NCBI RefSeq assembly: GCF_051014445.1
Contig: NW_027488367.1
Span: 23,669,501-23,733,500, forward strand
Source: Colletes latitarsis
Taxonomy: Eukaryota; Arthropoda; Insecta; Hymenoptera; Colletidae
Direction: 5' to 3'
DNA length: 64,000 nt
How positions within the stretch are numbered: position 1 is the first letter of the stretch; the number at the start of each line of letters is the position of its first letter. The translations under genes and the position numbers were made by a program. Shown here piece after piece: positions 1 to 12,861 of the stretch. The notes under the pieces were generated by a model, which did not search any database, was not told the DNA's origin, and was given only the letters and a program-made list of their open reading frames with translations.

Positions 1-330
1 GTCTGGGATAGGTCTGGGATTTGCCCTCATCAGACTCATACTTTCGCACACTTCACATACTCGTTGAACAGATCCTGGGTTTTTTCTGGTTTTGATCACG
101 TAGTAATGTGGAACCACACTGAAACAATCAATTAAACCTGGTCTTGATAAATATTTTAGAGGATAACGCATGTTAGGTCTGGGTTAGGTCTGGGATTTGC
201 TCTCATCAGGCTCATTCTTTCGCATATTTCTCATACTTGATGGCTAGATCCTGGGCTTTCTCTGGATTGCATCACGTAGTAATGAAGTGCAACACTGAAA
301 CAGTCAATTAAACCTGGTTTCCATCAATAT
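1..330 (+). repeat. Copy 1 of a seven-monomer-offset duplicated block
   Basis: Positions 1 to about 330 match 1233 to about 1562 with an offset of 1232 bp, exactly seven monomers. Shared rare variants include TTTTGATCACG, TGTGGAACCAC and GAAGTGCAAC. The match is lost just after GACAACGCAAGTTA, where one copy reads TGTCTGGG and the other GGTCTGGAA. The left edge is cut by the window. Confidence 0.8.
173..194 (+). repeat. Tandem pair of telomere-like 11-mer TTAGGTCTGGG
   Basis: Two exact copies of TTAGGTCTGGG lie head to tail at the start of a monomer. Most monomers carry a degenerate version of this pair, commonly with GGGATAGG or TCTAGG in the middle. The motif contains TTAGG, the common insect telomere unit. 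Other exact pairs lie at 1405-1426, 16798-16819, 18205-18226 and 30114-30135. Confidence 0.85.
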
Positions 331-344
331 CTTAGAGGACAACG

Positions 345-785
345 CAAGTTATGTCTGGGATAGGTCTGGGACTTGCCCTCATCAGGCTCATACTTTCGCG
401 TTTTTCACATACTTGTTGAACAGATCCTGGGTTTTTTCTGGTTTGGATCACGTAGTAGTGTGGTACCACACTGAAACAGTCCATTAAACCTGGTTTGGAT
501 GAATATTTTAGAGGATAACGCATGTTAGGTCTAGGTTAGGTCGGGGATTTTCACTCATCAGACTCATACTTTCGCATTCTTCACATACTTGTTGAACGGA
601 TCCTGGGTTTTTTCTGGTTTGGGTCACGTATTAATGTGGTACCACACTGAAACAGTCGATTAAACCTGGTTTCAATCAGTATTTTAGAGGATAACGCAAC
701 ATAAGTCTAGGATAGGTCTGGGATTTGACCTCACCAGACTCATACTTTCGCGTTTTTCACATACTTGTTGAACAGATCCTGGGTT
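345..785 (+). repeat. Block duplicated at 2810-3250 (14-monomer offset)
   Basis: The sequence matches about 2810-3250 with an offset of 2465 bp (14 monomers). Shared rare variants are TTATGTCTGGG, TTTGGATGAAT, GTATTAATGTGG and GCAACATAAG. It starts immediately after the seven-monomer block at 1-330, so two exchange events of different size meet here. Borders are approximate because they were read by eye. Confidence 0.7.
457..472. repeat. 16-bp perfect palindrome in the monomer core
   Basis: AGTGTGGTACCACACT is its own reverse complement. It occurs in monomers that have GTAGTAGTGTGG. Monomers with GTAATGTGG keep a 12-bp core, TGTGGTACCACA. It recurs through both satellite arms; this is one example. 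It could extrude as a cruciform or bind a dimeric protein, but nothing in the window shows a function. Confidence 0.9.
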
Positions 786-1403
786 TTTTCAGGTTTGGAT
801 CACGTAGTAATGTGGTACCACACTGAAACAGTCGATTAAACCTGGTTTCGATCAATATTTTAGAGGATAACGCAAGTTAGGTCTGGGATAGGTCTGGGAT
901 TTGCCCTCATCAGGCTCATACTTTCGCGTTTTTCACATACTTGTTGAACAGATCGTGGGTTTCTTCTGGTTTGGGTCACGTAGTACTGTGATACCACACT
1001 GAAACAGTCGATTAAACCTGGTTCCGATCAATATTTTAGAAAATTATTCATGTTAGGTCTTGGTTAGGTCTGGGATTTTCACTCATCAGACTCATACTTT
1101 CGCATTCTTCACATACTTGTTGAACGGATCATGTGTTTTTTCTGGTTTGGATCACGTAGTAATGTGGGACCACACTGAAACAATCAATTAAACCTGGTCT
1201 TGATAAATATTTTAGAGGATAACGCATGTTAGGTCTGGGATAGGTCTGGGATTTGCCCTCATCAGACTCATACTTTCGCACACTTCACATACTCGTTGAA
1301 CAGATCCTGGGTTTTTTCTGGTTTTGATCACGTAGTAATGTGGAACCACACTGAAACAATCAATTAAACCTGGTCTTGATAAATATTTTAGAGGATAACG
1401 CAT

Positions 1404-1579
1404 GTTAGGTCTGGGTTAGGTCTGGGATTTGCTCTCATCAGGCTCATTCTTTCGCATATTTCTCATACTTGATGGCTAGATCCTGGGCTTTCTCTGGATT
1501 GCATCACGTAGTAATGAAGTGCAACACTGAAACAGTCAATTAAACCTGGTTTCCATCAATATCTTAGAGGACAACGCAA
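1404..1579 (+). repeat. Representative type-B satellite monomer (palindrome lost)
   Basis: This 176-bp unit belongs to a distinct recurrent subtype. It has CTCATACTTGATGGCTAGATCC where type A has CACATACTTGTTGAAC, then CTGGATTGCATCACG, then GAAGTGCAACAC (GAAGTACAACAC in most other copies) where type A has the GGTACC palindrome. The tail reads TTTCCATCAATATCTTAGAGG. Other copies lie near 3890-4040, 11450-11600, 36330-36490 and 62405-62580. The changes are linked, so this is an old monomer lineage and not random mutation. Confidence 0.85.
1405..1426 (+). repeat. Tandem pair of telomere-like 11-mer TTAGGTCTGGG
   Basis: A second exact head-to-tail pair of TTAGGTCTGGG, at the start of the type-B monomer at 1404-1579. 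The block around it repeats the block at 173-194 with an offset of 1232 bp (seven monomers). Confidence 0.85.
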
Positions 1580-2283
1580 GTTAGGTCTGGAATATGTCTG
1601 GGGTTTGCCCTCATCAGGCTCATACTTTCGCGTTTTTCACATACTTGTAGAACAGACCCTGGGCTTTTTCTGGTTTGGATCACGTAGTAGTGTGGTACCA
1701 CACTGAAACAGTCCATTAAACCTGGTTTCGATCAATATTTTAGAGGATAACGCAAGTTAGCTCTAGGTTAGGCCTGGGATTTTCACTCATCAGGCTCATA
1801 CTTTCGCATTCTTCACATACTTGTTGAACGGATCCTAGGTTTTTTCTGGTTTGGATCACGTAGTAATGTGGGACCACACTGAAACAGTCAATTAAACCTG
1901 GTTTCGATCAATATTTTAGAGAATAATTCATGTTAGGTCTAGGTTAGGTCTGGGATTTGCTCTCATCAGGCTCATTCTTTCGCATATTTCTCATACTTGG
2001 TGGCTAGATCCTGGGCTTTTTCTGGATTGCATCACGTAGTAATGAAGTACAACACTGAAACAGTCAATTAAACCTGGTTTCCATCAATATCTTAGAGGAC
2101 AACGCAAGTTAGGTCTGGGATAGGTCTGGGATTTTCACTCATCAGACTCATACTTTCGCATTCTTCACATACTTGTTGAACTGATCCTGGGTTTTTTCTG
2201 GTTTGGATCACGTAGTAATGTGGTACCACACTGAAACAGTCGATTAAACCTGGTTTCGATCAATATTTTAGAGGATAACGCAA

Positions 2284-2459
2284 GTTAGGTCTGGGATAGG
2301 TCTGGGATTTGACCTCATCAGACTCATACTTTCGCATTCTTCACATACTTGTTGAACTGATCCTGGGTTTTTTCTGGTTTGGATCAAGTAGTAATGTGGT
2401 ACCACACTGAAACAGTCGATTAAACCTGGTTTCGATCAATATTTTAGAGGATAACGCAA
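2284..2459 (+). repeat. Representative type-A satellite monomer (palindrome-bearing)
   Basis: This is one complete 176-bp unit, measured from GTTAGG to the next GTTAGG. It shows the majority subtype: CACATACTTGTTGAAC before the GATCCTGGG block, then GGTTTGGATCA, then TGTGGTACCACA, a perfect 12-bp palindrome containing GGTACC. It is given as a reference for the array; the choice of phase is arbitrary. Confidence 0.9.
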
Positions 2460-5400
2460 GTTAGGTCTGGGATAGGTCTGGGATTTGACCTCATCAGACT
2501 CATACTTTCGCACATTTCACATACTCGTTGAACAGATCCTGGGTTATTTTCTGGTTTGGATCACATAGTAATGTGGTACCACACTGAAACAGTCGATTAA
2601 ACCAGGTTTCGATCAATATTTTAGAGGACAACGCAAGTTAGGTCTAGGTAAGGCCTGAGATTTTCACTGATCAGACTCATACTTTCGCATCCTTCACATA
2701 CTTGTTGGACGGATCCTGGGTTTTTTCTGGTTTGGATCACGTAGTAATGTGGTACCTCACTGAAACGGTCAATTAAACCTGGTTTCGATCAATATTTTAG
2801 AGGATAACGCAAGTTATGTCTGGGATAGGTCTGGGACTTGCCCTCATCAGGCTCATACTTTCGCGTTTTTCACATACTTGTTGAACAGATCCTGGGTTTT
2901 TTCTGGTTTGGATCACGTAGTAGTGTGGTACCACACTGAAACAGTCCATTAAACCTGGTTTGGATGAATATTTTAGAGGATAACGCATGTTAGGTCTAGG
3001 TTAGGTCGGGGATTTTCACTCATCAGACTCATACTTTCGCATTCTTCACATACTTGTTGAACGGATCCTGGGTTTTTTCTGGTTTGGGTCACGTATTAAT
3101 GTGGTACCACACTGAAACAGTCGATTAAACCTGGTTTCAATCAGTATTTTAGAGGATAACGCAACATAAGTCTAGGATAGGTCTGGGATTTGACCTCACC
3201 AGACTCATACTTTCGCGTTTTTCACATACTTGTTGAACAGATCCTGGGTTTTTTCTGGTTTGTATCACGTAGTAGTGTGGTACCACACTGAAACAGTCCA
3301 TTAAACCTGGTTTGGATCAATATCTTAGAGGATAACGCGTGTTAGGTCTAGGTTAGCCCTGGGATTTTCACTCATCAGACTCATACTTTCGCGTTTTTCA
3401 CATACTTGTTGAACAGATCCTGGGTTTTTTCAGGTTTGGATCACGTTGTAGTGTGGTACCACACTGAAACAGTCCATTAAACCTGGTTTGGATCAATATT
3501 TTACAGGATAACGCAAGTTAAGTCTGGGATAGGTCTGGGATTTGACCTCATCAAACTCATACTTTCGCACACTTCACATACTCGTTGAACAGATCCTGGC
3601 TTATTTTCTGGTTTGGATCACATAGTAATGTGGTACCACACTGAAACAGTCGATTAAACCAGGTTTCGATCAATATTTTTGAGGATAACGCATGTTAGGT
3701 CTAGGTTAGGCCTGGGATTTTCACTCTTCAGACTCATACTTTCGCATTCTGCACATACTTGTTGAACAGATCCTGGGGTTTTTCTGGTTTGGATCACGTA
3801 GTAGTGTGGTACCACACTGACACAGTCCATTAAACCTGGTTTGGATCAATATTTTAGAGGATAACGCATGTTAGGTCTAGGTTAGGTCTGGGATTTGCTC
3901 TCATCAGGCTCATTCTTTCGCATATTTCTCATACTTGGTGGCTAGATCCTGGGCTTTTTCTGGATTGCATCACGTAGTAATGAAGTACAACACTGAGACA
4001 GTCAATTAAACCTGATTTCGATCAATATTTTAGAGAATAATTCAATTAGGTCTAGGTTAGGTCTGGGATTTGCTCTCATCAGGCTCATTCTTTCGCATAT
4101 TTCTCATACTTGATGGCTAGATCCTTGGCTTTTTCTGGATTGCATCACGTAGTAATGAAGTACAACACTGAAACAGTCAATTAAACCTGGTTTCCATCAA
4201 TACCTTAGAGGACAACGCAAGTTAGGTCTGGAATATGTCTGGGGTTTGCCCTCATCAGGCTCATACTTTCGCACACTTCACATACTCGTTGAACAGATCC
4301 TGGGTTATTTTCTGGTTTGGATCACATAGTAATGTGGTTCCACACTGAAACAGTCGATTAAACCAGGTTTCGATCAATATTTTTGAGGATAACGCATGTT
4401 AGCTCTAGGTTAGGCCTGGGATTTTCACTCATCAGGCTCATACTTTCGCATTCTTCACATACTTGTTGAACGGATCCTGGGTTTTTTCTGGTTTGGATCA
4501 CGTAGTAATGTGGGACCACACTGAAACAGTCAATTAAACCTGGTTTCGATCAATATTTTAGAGAATAATTCATGTTAGGTCTAGATTAGGTCTGGGATTT
4601 GCTCTCATCAGGCTCATTCTTTCGCATATTTCTCATACTTGGTGGCTAGATCCTGGGCTTTTTCTGGATTGCATCACGTAGTAATGAAGTACAACACTGA
4701 AACAGTCAATTAAACCTGGTTTCCATCAATATCTTAGAGGACAACGCAAGTTAGGTCTGGGATAGGTCTGGGATTTTCACTCATCAGACTCATACTTTCG
4801 CATCCTTCACATACTTGTTGGACGGATCCTGGGTTTTTTCTGGTTTGGATCACGTAGTAATGTGGTACCTCACTGAAACGGTCAATTAAACCTGGTTTCG
4901 ATCAATATTTTAGAGGATAACGCAAGTTAGGTCTGGGATAGGTCTGGGATTTGCCCTCATCAGGCTCATACTTTCGCGTTTTTCACATACTTGTTGAACA
5001 GATCATGGGTTTTTTCTGGTTTGGGTCACGTAGTACTGTGATACCACACTGAAACAATAAATAAAACCTGGTCTTGATAAATATTTTAGAGGATAACGCA
5101 TGTGAGGTCTATGTTAGGTCTGAGATTTTCACTCATCAGACTCATACTTTCGCATTCTTCACATACTTGTTGTACGGATCCTGGGTTTTTTCTGGTTTGG
5201 ATCACGTAGTAATGTGGTACCACACTGAAACAGTCGATTAAACCTGGTTTCGATCAAAATTTTAGAGGATAACGCAAGATAGGTCTGGGATAGGTCTCGG
5301 ATTTGAACTCATCAGACTCCTACTTTCGCACACTTCACATACTCCTTGAACAGATCCTGGGTTTTTTCTGGTTTGGATCACGTAGTAATGTGGTACCACA

Positions 5401-5789
5401 CTGAAACAGTCGATTAAACCTGGTTTCGATCAAAATTTTAGAGGATAACGCAAGATAGGTCTGGGTTAGGTCTGGGATTTGCTCTCATCAGGCTCATTCT
5501 TTCGCATATTTCTCATACTTGGTGGCTAGATCCTGGGCTTTTTCTGGATTGCATCACGTAGTAATGAAGTACAACACTGAAACAGTCAATTAAACCTGGT
5601 TTCCATCAATATCTTAGAGGACAACGCAAGTTAGGTCTGGGATATGTCTGGGATTTGCCCTCATCAGGCTCATACTTTCGCGTTTTTCACATACTTGTTG
5701 AACAGATCCTGGGTTTTTTCAGGTTTGGATCACGTTGTAGTGTGGTACCACACTGAAACAGTCCATTAAACCTGGTTTGGATCAATATT

Positions 5790-6990
5790 TTAGAGGATAA
5801 CGCATGTTAGGTCTAGGTTAGCCCTGGGATTTTCACTCATCAGACTCATACTTTCGCATTCTTCACATACTTGTTGAACTGATCCTGGGTTTTTTCTGGT
5901 TTGGATCACGTAGTAATGTGGTACCACACTGAAACAGTCGATTAAACCTGGTTTCGATCAATATTTTAGAGGATAACGCAAGTTAAGTCTGGGATTGGTC
6001 TGGGATTTGACCTCATCAAACTCATACTTTCGCACACTTCACATACTCGTTGAACAGATCCCGGGTTATTTTCTGGTTTGGATCACATAGTAATGTGGTA
6101 CCACACTGAAACAGTCGATTAAACCTGGTTTTGATCAATATTTTTGAGGATAACGCATGTTAGGTCTAGGTTAGGCCTGGGATTTTCACTCTTCAGACTC
6201 ATACTTTCGCATTCTTCACATACTTGTTGAACAGATCCTGGGTTTTTTCAGGTTTGGATCACGTTGTAGTGTGGTACCACACTGAAACAGTCCATTAAAC
6301 CTGGTTTGGATCAATATTTTAGAGGATAACGCATGTTAGGTCTAGGTTAGGTCTGGGATTTGCTCTCATCAGGCTCATACTTTCGCATATTTCTCATACT
6401 TGATGGCTAGATCCTGGGCTTTTTCTGGATTGGATCACGTAGTAATGTGGTACCACGCTGAAACAGTCAATTATACCTGGTTTCGGTCAGTATTTTAGAG
6501 GATAACGCAAGTTAGGTCTGGCATAGGTCTGGGATTTGACCTCATCAGACTCATACTTTCGCGTTTTTCACACACTTGTTGAACGGATCCTGGGTTTTGT
6601 TGGTTTGGATCACGTAGTAATGTGGTACCACACTGAAACAGTTGATTAAACCTGGTCTCGATCAATATTTTAGAGGATAACGCATGTTAGGTCTAGGTTA
6701 GCCCTGGGATTATCACTCATCAGACTCATACTTTCGCATTCTTCACATACTTGTTGAACTGATCCTGGGTTTTTTCTGGTTTGGATCACGTAGTAATGTG
6801 GTACCACACTGAAACAGTCGATTAAACCTGGTTTCGATCAATATTTTAGAGGATAACGCAAGTTAAGTCTGGGATTGGTCTGGGATTTGACCTCATCAAA
6901 CTCATACTTTCGCACACTTCACATACTCGTTGAACAGATCCCGGGTTATTTTCTGGTTTGGATCACATAGTAATGTGGTACCACACTGAA
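5790..6990 (+). repeat. Five-monomer tandem duplication
   Basis: The stretch about 5790-6110 matches about 6670-6990 with an offset of 880 bp (five monomers). Diagnostic shared variants are GGGATTGGTCTGGG, CTCATCAAACTC and GATCCCGGGTTATTTTC. The borders are approximate. Confidence 0.7.
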
Positions 6991-9900
6991 ACATTCCATT
7001 AAACCTGTTTTGGATCAATATTTTTGAGGATAACGCATGTTAGGTCTAGGTTAGGTCGGGGATTTTCACTCATCAGACTGATACTTTCGCATTCTTCACA
7101 TACTTGTTGAACGGATCCTGGGTTTTTTCTGGTTTGGATCACGTAGTAGTGTGGTACCACACTGAAACAGTCCATTAAACCTGCTTGCGATCAATATTTT
7201 AGAGGATAACGCGTGTTAGGTCTGGGTTAGGTCCAGGATTTGCCCTCATCAGGCTCATTCTTTCGCATATTTCTCAAACTTGATTGCTAGATCCTGGGCT
7301 TTTTCTGGATTGCATCACGTAGTAATGTGGTACCACACTGAAACATTCAATTAAACCTGGTCTTGATAAATATTTTCGAGGATAACGCATGTTAGGTCTG
7401 GGTTAGGTCTAGGATTTGCCCTCATCAGGCTCATACTTTCGCATATTTCTCATACTTCATGGCTAGATCCTGGGCTTTTTCTGGATTGCATCACGTAGTA
7501 ATGAAGTACAACACTGAAACAGTCAATTAAACCTGGTTTCCATCAATATCTTAGAGGACAACGCAAGTTAGGTCTGGGATAGGTCTGGGATTTGCCCTCA
7601 TCAGGCTCATACTTTCGCGTTTTTCACATACATGTTGAACAGATCCTGGGTTTTTTCTGGTTTGTATCACGTAGTAGTGTGGTACCACACTGAAACAGTC
7701 CATTAAACCTGGTTTGCATCAATATTTTAGTGGATAATGCATGTTAGGTCTAGGTTAGCCCTGGGATTTTCACTCATCAGACTCATACTTTCGCATTCTT
7801 CACATACTTGTTGAACTGATCCTGGGTTTTTTCTGGTTTGGATCACGTAGTAATGTGGTACCACACTGAAACAGTCGATTAAACCTGGTTTCGATCAATA
7901 TTTTAGAGGATAACGCAAGTTAGGTCTGGGATAGGTCTGGGATTTGACCTCATCAGACTCATACTTTCGCATTCTTCACATACTTGTTAAACTGATCCTG
8001 GGTTTTTTCTGGTTTGGATCACGTAGTAATGTGGTACCACACTGAAACAGTCGATTAAACCTGGTTTCGATCAATATTTTAGAGGATAACGCAAGTTAGG
8101 TCTGGGATAGGTCTGGGATTTGACCTCATCAGACTCATACTTTCGCACATTTCACATACTCGTTGAACAGATCCTGGGTTATTTTCTGGTTTGGATCACA
8201 TAGTAATGTGGTACCACACTGAAACAGTCGATTAAACCAGGTTTCGATCAATATTTTAGAGGACAACGCAAGTTAGGTCTAGGTAAGGCCTGAGATTTTC
8301 ACTGATCAGACTCATACTTTCGCATCCTTCACATACTTGTTGAACGGATCCTGGGTTTTTTCTGGTTTGGATCACGTAGTAATGTGGTACCTCACTGAAA
8401 CGGTCAATTAAACCTGGTTTTGATCAATATTTTAGAGAATAACGCATGTTAGGTCTAGGTTAGGTCTGGGATTATCACTCATCAGACTCATACTTTCGCA
8501 TTCTTCACATACTTGTTGAACGGATCCTGGGTTTTTTCTGGTTTGGTTCACGTAGTAATGTGGTACCACACTGAAACATTCAATTAAACCTGATCTTGAT
8601 AAATATTTGAGAGGATAACGCATGTTAGGTTTGGGTTAAGTCTAGGATTTGCCTTCATCAGGCTCATACTTTCGCATATTTCTCATACTTGATGGCTAGA
8701 TCCTGGGCTGTTTCTGGGTTGTATCACGTAGTAATGTGGTACCACGCTGAAACAGTCAATTATACCTGGTTTCGGTCAGTATTTTAGAGGATAACGCATG
8801 TTAGGTCTAGGTTAGCCCTGGGATTATCACTCATCAGACTGATACTTTCGCATTCTTCACATACTTGTTGAACGGATCCTGGGTTTTTTCTGGTTTGGAT
8901 CACGTAGTAGTGTGGTACCACACTGAAACAGTCCATTAAACCTGCTTGCGATCAATATTTTAGAGGATAACGCGTGTTAGGTCTGGGTTAGGTCCAGGAT
9001 TTGCCCTCATCAGGCTCATTCTTTCGCATATTTCTCAAACTTGATTGCTAGATCCTGGGCTATTTCTGGATTGCATCACGTAGTAATGTGGTACCACACT
9101 GAAACATTCAATTAAACCTGGTCTTGATAAATATTTTCGAGGATAACGCATGTTAGGTCTGGGTTAGGTCTAGGATTTGCCCTCATCAGGCTCATACTTT
9201 CGCATATTTCTCATACTTCATGGCTAGATCCTGGGCTTTTTCTGGATTGCATCACGTAGTAATGATGTACAACACTGAAACAGTCAATTAAACCTGGTTT
9301 CCATCAATATCTTAGAGGACAACGCAAGTTAGGTCTGGGATAGGTCTTGGACTTGCCCTCACCAGGCTCATACTTTCGCGTTTTTCACATACTTGTTGAA
9401 CAGATCCTGGGTTTTTTCTAGTTTGGATCACGTAGTAGTGTGGTACCACACTGAAACAGTCCATTAAACCTGGTTTGGATCAATATTTTAGAGCATAACG
9501 CAAGATAAGTCTGGGATAGGTCTGGGATTTGACCTCATCAGACTCATACTTTCGGGTTTTTCACATACTTGTTGAACAGATCCTGGGTTTTTACTGCTTT
9601 GGATCACGTAGTAAAGTGGTACCACATTGAAACAGTCCATTAAACCTGGTTTGGATCGATATTTTAGAGGATAACGCATGTTAGGTCTAGGTTAGCCCTG
9701 GGATTATCACTCATCAGACTCATATTTTCGCATTCTTCACATACTTGTTGAACGCATCCTGGGTTTTTTCTGGTTTGGTTCACGTAGTAATGTGGTACCA
9801 CACTGAAACATTCAATTAAACCTGATCTTGATAAATATTTGAGAGGATAGCGCATGTTAGGTTTGGGTTAAGTCTAAGATTTGCCCTCATCAGGCTCATA

Positions 9901-11963
9901 CTTTCGCATATTTCTCATACTTCATGGCTAGATCCTGGGGTTTTTCTGGTTTGGATCACGTAGTAGTGTGGTACCACACTGAAACATTCCATTAAACCTG
10001 GTTTGGATCAGTATTTTAGAGGATGACGCATGTTAGGTCTAGGTTAGGTCGGGGATTTTCACTCATCAGACTGATACTTTCGCATTCTTCACATACTTGT
10101 TGAACGGATCCTGGGTTTTTTCTGGTTTGGATCACGTAGTAATGTGGTACCACACTGAAACAGTCGATTAAACCTGGTTTCGATTAGTATTTTAGAGGAT
10201 AACGCAAGATAAGTCTGGGATAGGTCTGGGATTTGACCTCATCAGACTCATACTTTCGCGTTTTTACATACTTGTTGAACAGATCCTGGGTTTTTTCTGG
10301 TTTGGATCACGTAGTAGTGTGGTACCACACTGAAACAGTCCATTAAACCTGCTTGCGATCAATATTTTAGAGGATAACGCGTGTTAGGTCTGGGTTAGGT
10401 CTAGGATTTGCCCTCATCAGGCTCATTCTTTCGCATATTTCTCAAACTTGATTGCTAGATCCTGGGCTTTTTCTGGATTGCATCACGTAGTAATGTGGTA
10501 CCACACTGAAACATTCAATTAAACCTGGTCTTGATAAATATTTTCGAGGATAACGCATGTTAGGTCTGGGTTAGGTCTAGGATTTGCCCTCATCAGGCTC
10601 ATACTTTCGCATATTTCTCATACTTCATGGCTAGATCCTTTGCTTTTTCTGGATTGTATCACGTAGTAATGAAGTACAACACTGAAACAGTCAATTAAAC
10701 CTGGTTTCCATCAATATCTTAGAGGACAACGCAAGTTAGGTCTGGGATAGGTCTTGGACTTGCCCTCACCAGGCTCATACTTTCGCGTTTTTCACATACT
10801 TGTTGAACAGATCCTGGGTTTTTTCTGGTTTGGATCACGTACTAGTGTGGTACCACACTGAAACAGTCCATTAAACCTGGTTTGGATCAATATTTTAGAG
10901 GATAACGCATGTTAGGTCTAGGTTAGATTTGGGATTTTCACTCATCAGACTCATACTTTCGCATTCTTCACATACTTGTTGAACGGATCCTGGGTTTTTT
11001 CTGGTTTGGATCACGTAGTAATGTGGGTCCACACTGAAACAATCAATTAAACCTGGTCTTGATAAATATTTTAGAGGATAACGCATGTTAGGTCTGGGAT
11101 AGGTCTGGGATTTGCCCTCATCAGACTCATACTTTCGCACACTTCACATACTCGTTGAACAGATTCTGGGTTTTTTCTGGTTTGGATCACGTAGTAATGT
11201 GGTACCACACTGAAACAGTCGATTAAACCTGGTTTCGATCAATATTTTAGGGGATAACGCATGTTAGGTCTAGGTTAGGCCTGGGATTATCACTCATCAG
11301 GCTCATACTTTCGCATTCTTCACATACTTGTTGAACGGATCCTGGGTTTTTTCTGGTTTGGATCACGTAGTAATGTAGGACCACACTGAAACAGGCAATT
11401 AAACCTGGTTTCGATTAATATTTTAGAGAATAATTCATGCTAGGTCTAGGTTAGGTCTGGGATTTGCTCTCATCAGGCTCATTCTTTCGCATATTTCTCA
11501 TACTTGATGGCTAGATCCTGGGCTTTTTCTGGATTGCATCACGTAGTAATGAAGTACAACACTGAAACAGTCAATTAAACCTGGTTTCCATCAATATCTT
11601 AGAGGACAACGCAAGTTAGGTCTGGGATAGGTCTGGGATTTTCACTCATCAGACTCAAACTTTCGCATTCCTCACATACTTGTTGAACTGATCCTGGGTT
11701 TTTTCTGGTTTGGATCACGTAGGAATGTGGTACCACAATGAAACAGTCGATTAAACCTGGTTTCGATCAATATTTTAGAGGATAACGCAAGTTAGGTCTG
11801 GGATAGGTCTGGGATTTGACCTCATCAGACTCATACTTTCGCACACTTCACATACTTGTTGAACTGATCCTGGGTTTTTTCTGGTTTGGATCACGTAGTA
11901 ATGTGGTACCACACCGAAACAGTCAATTAAACCTGGTTTTGATGAATATTTTAGAGAATAATT

Positions 11964-11986
11964 CATGTTAGGCCAGACCTAACATG
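11964..11986. repeat. Fold-back inverted repeat in a satellite monomer (1 of 7)
   Basis: Arms CATGTTAGG and CCTAACATG flank a 5-nt loop CCAGA. The segment CCAGACCTAACATG is the exact reverse complement of the monomer's own CATGTTAGGTCTGG. The monomer has therefore gained a short inverted copy of its telomere-like start and is 9 bp longer than usual. The same junction recurs at six other places. Confidence 0.9.
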
Positions 11987-12613
11987 GTTAGGTCTAGGAT
12001 TTGCCCTCATCAGGCTCATACTTTCGCGTTTTTCACATACTTGTTGAACAGATCCTGGGCTTTTTCTGGATTGCATCACGTAGTAATGAAGTACAACACT
12101 GAAACACTCAATTAAACCTGGTTTCCATCAATATTATTGAGGATAACGCATGTTAGGTCTAGGTTAGGCCTGGGATTTTCACTCATCAGACTCATACTTT
12201 CGCATTCTTCACATACTTGTTGAACGGATCCTGGGCTATTTCTGGATTGGATCACGTAGTAATGTGGTACCACACTGAAACAGTCAATTAAACCTGGTTT
12301 TGATCAATATTTTAGAGAATAACGCATGTTAGGTCTAGGTTAGGTCTGGGATTTTCACTCATCAGACTCATACCTTCGCATTCTTCACATACTTGTTGAA
12401 CGGATCCTGGGCTATTTCTGGATTGGATCACGTAGTAATGTGGTACCACACTGAAACAGTCAATTAAACCTGGTTTTGATCAATATTTTAGAGAATAACG
12501 CATGTTAGGTCTAGGTTAGCCCTGGGATTATCACTCATCAGACTCATACTTTCGCATTCTTCACATACTTGTTGAACGGATCCTGGGTTTTTTCTGGTTT
12601 GGTTCACGTAGTA

Positions 12614-12627
12614 ATGTGGTACCACAC
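12614..12627 (+). repeat. Left target-site duplication of truncated copy A
   Basis: ATGTGGTACCACAC precedes the poly(T) run and is repeated exactly at 12848-12861 beyond the element. The length is 14 bp, or 15 if the next T is counted. A 14-bp duplication is characteristic of R1 insertions in insect 28S rDNA. Confidence 0.9.
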
Positions 12628-12847
12628 TTTTTTTTTTTTTTTTTTTTTTTTTTGTCGTGGGGAAAATCTTCGAAAGACTCCCTCCCACCTCCTTGTGGAG
12701 AGGTGGGAGGGGTGTGTGGGATTCCCCGCGCCCGTACAACGACAGACGCGGGACCTACCCACTAAAAACCCCACGGTGACACTTCGGCACGCTTTGAGAG
12801 GATACCGGGAATCGCTCGAAGCATTCTTCCGGTATCCTCCCCGTGCC
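12628..12847 (-). mobile_element. 5'-truncated R1-clade retrotransposon, copy A
   Basis: A 26-nt T run (12628-12653) is the poly(A) tail of a minus-strand insertion. The 194 bp after it match the 3' end of the full element at 19431-19624 with about five substitutions. The copy then stops abruptly at CCCCGTGCC, leaving only the end of the 3' UTR. It is flanked by a perfect 14-bp target-site duplication. Empty versions of the same site survive at 14091-14104 and 59865-59878. This is the usual outcome of incomplete target-primed reverse transcription. It encodes nothing. Both 3'-UTR hairpins it contains (12682-12709 and 12799-12838) keep perfect stems, and several of the substitutions fall in loops or between stems. 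Confidence 0.93.
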
Positions 12848-12861
12848 ATGTGGTACCACAC
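12848..12861 (+). repeat. Right target-site duplication of truncated copy A
   Basis: ATGTGGTACCACAC repeats the left duplication exactly and continues into the monomer as TGAAACATTC. The continuation matches the empty site at 14091 onward. Confidence 0.9.

Larger units (their letters stand above)
1..12613 (+). repeat. 176-bp satellite array, segment I (about 72 monomers)
   Basis: Head-to-tail monomers in one orientation. The period is 176 bp: equivalent positions recur at 9488 and 9664, and 332 and 1212 are five periods apart. Each monomer starts with a G-rich block built from TTAGGTCTGGG-like units, followed by a CTCATCAGACTCATAC block, a run of T (TGGGTTTTTTCTGG), the palindromic GTGGTACCAC core and an AT-rich tail around CAATATTTTAGAGG. 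Neighbouring monomers differ by many substitutions, while distant ones can be nearly identical, which is typical of amplification by unequal exchange. No gene, RNA gene or non-satellite sequence was seen in this stretch. Whether the array is centromeric, pericentromeric or subtelomeric cannot be read from the sequence. Confidence 0.97.
9670..12630 (+). repeat. 3-kb block shared with 56920-59880
   Basis: This multi-monomer block recurs about 47 kb away with a constant offset of 47251 bp across many landmarks. These include GTTAGATTTGGG (near 10922 and 58173), the fold-back inversion (11964 and 59215) and the insertion site of truncated copy A (12614 and 59865). The right-hand copy is empty at the insertion site, so it keeps the pre-insertion state. 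Small substitutions separate the two. Confidence 0.75.
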
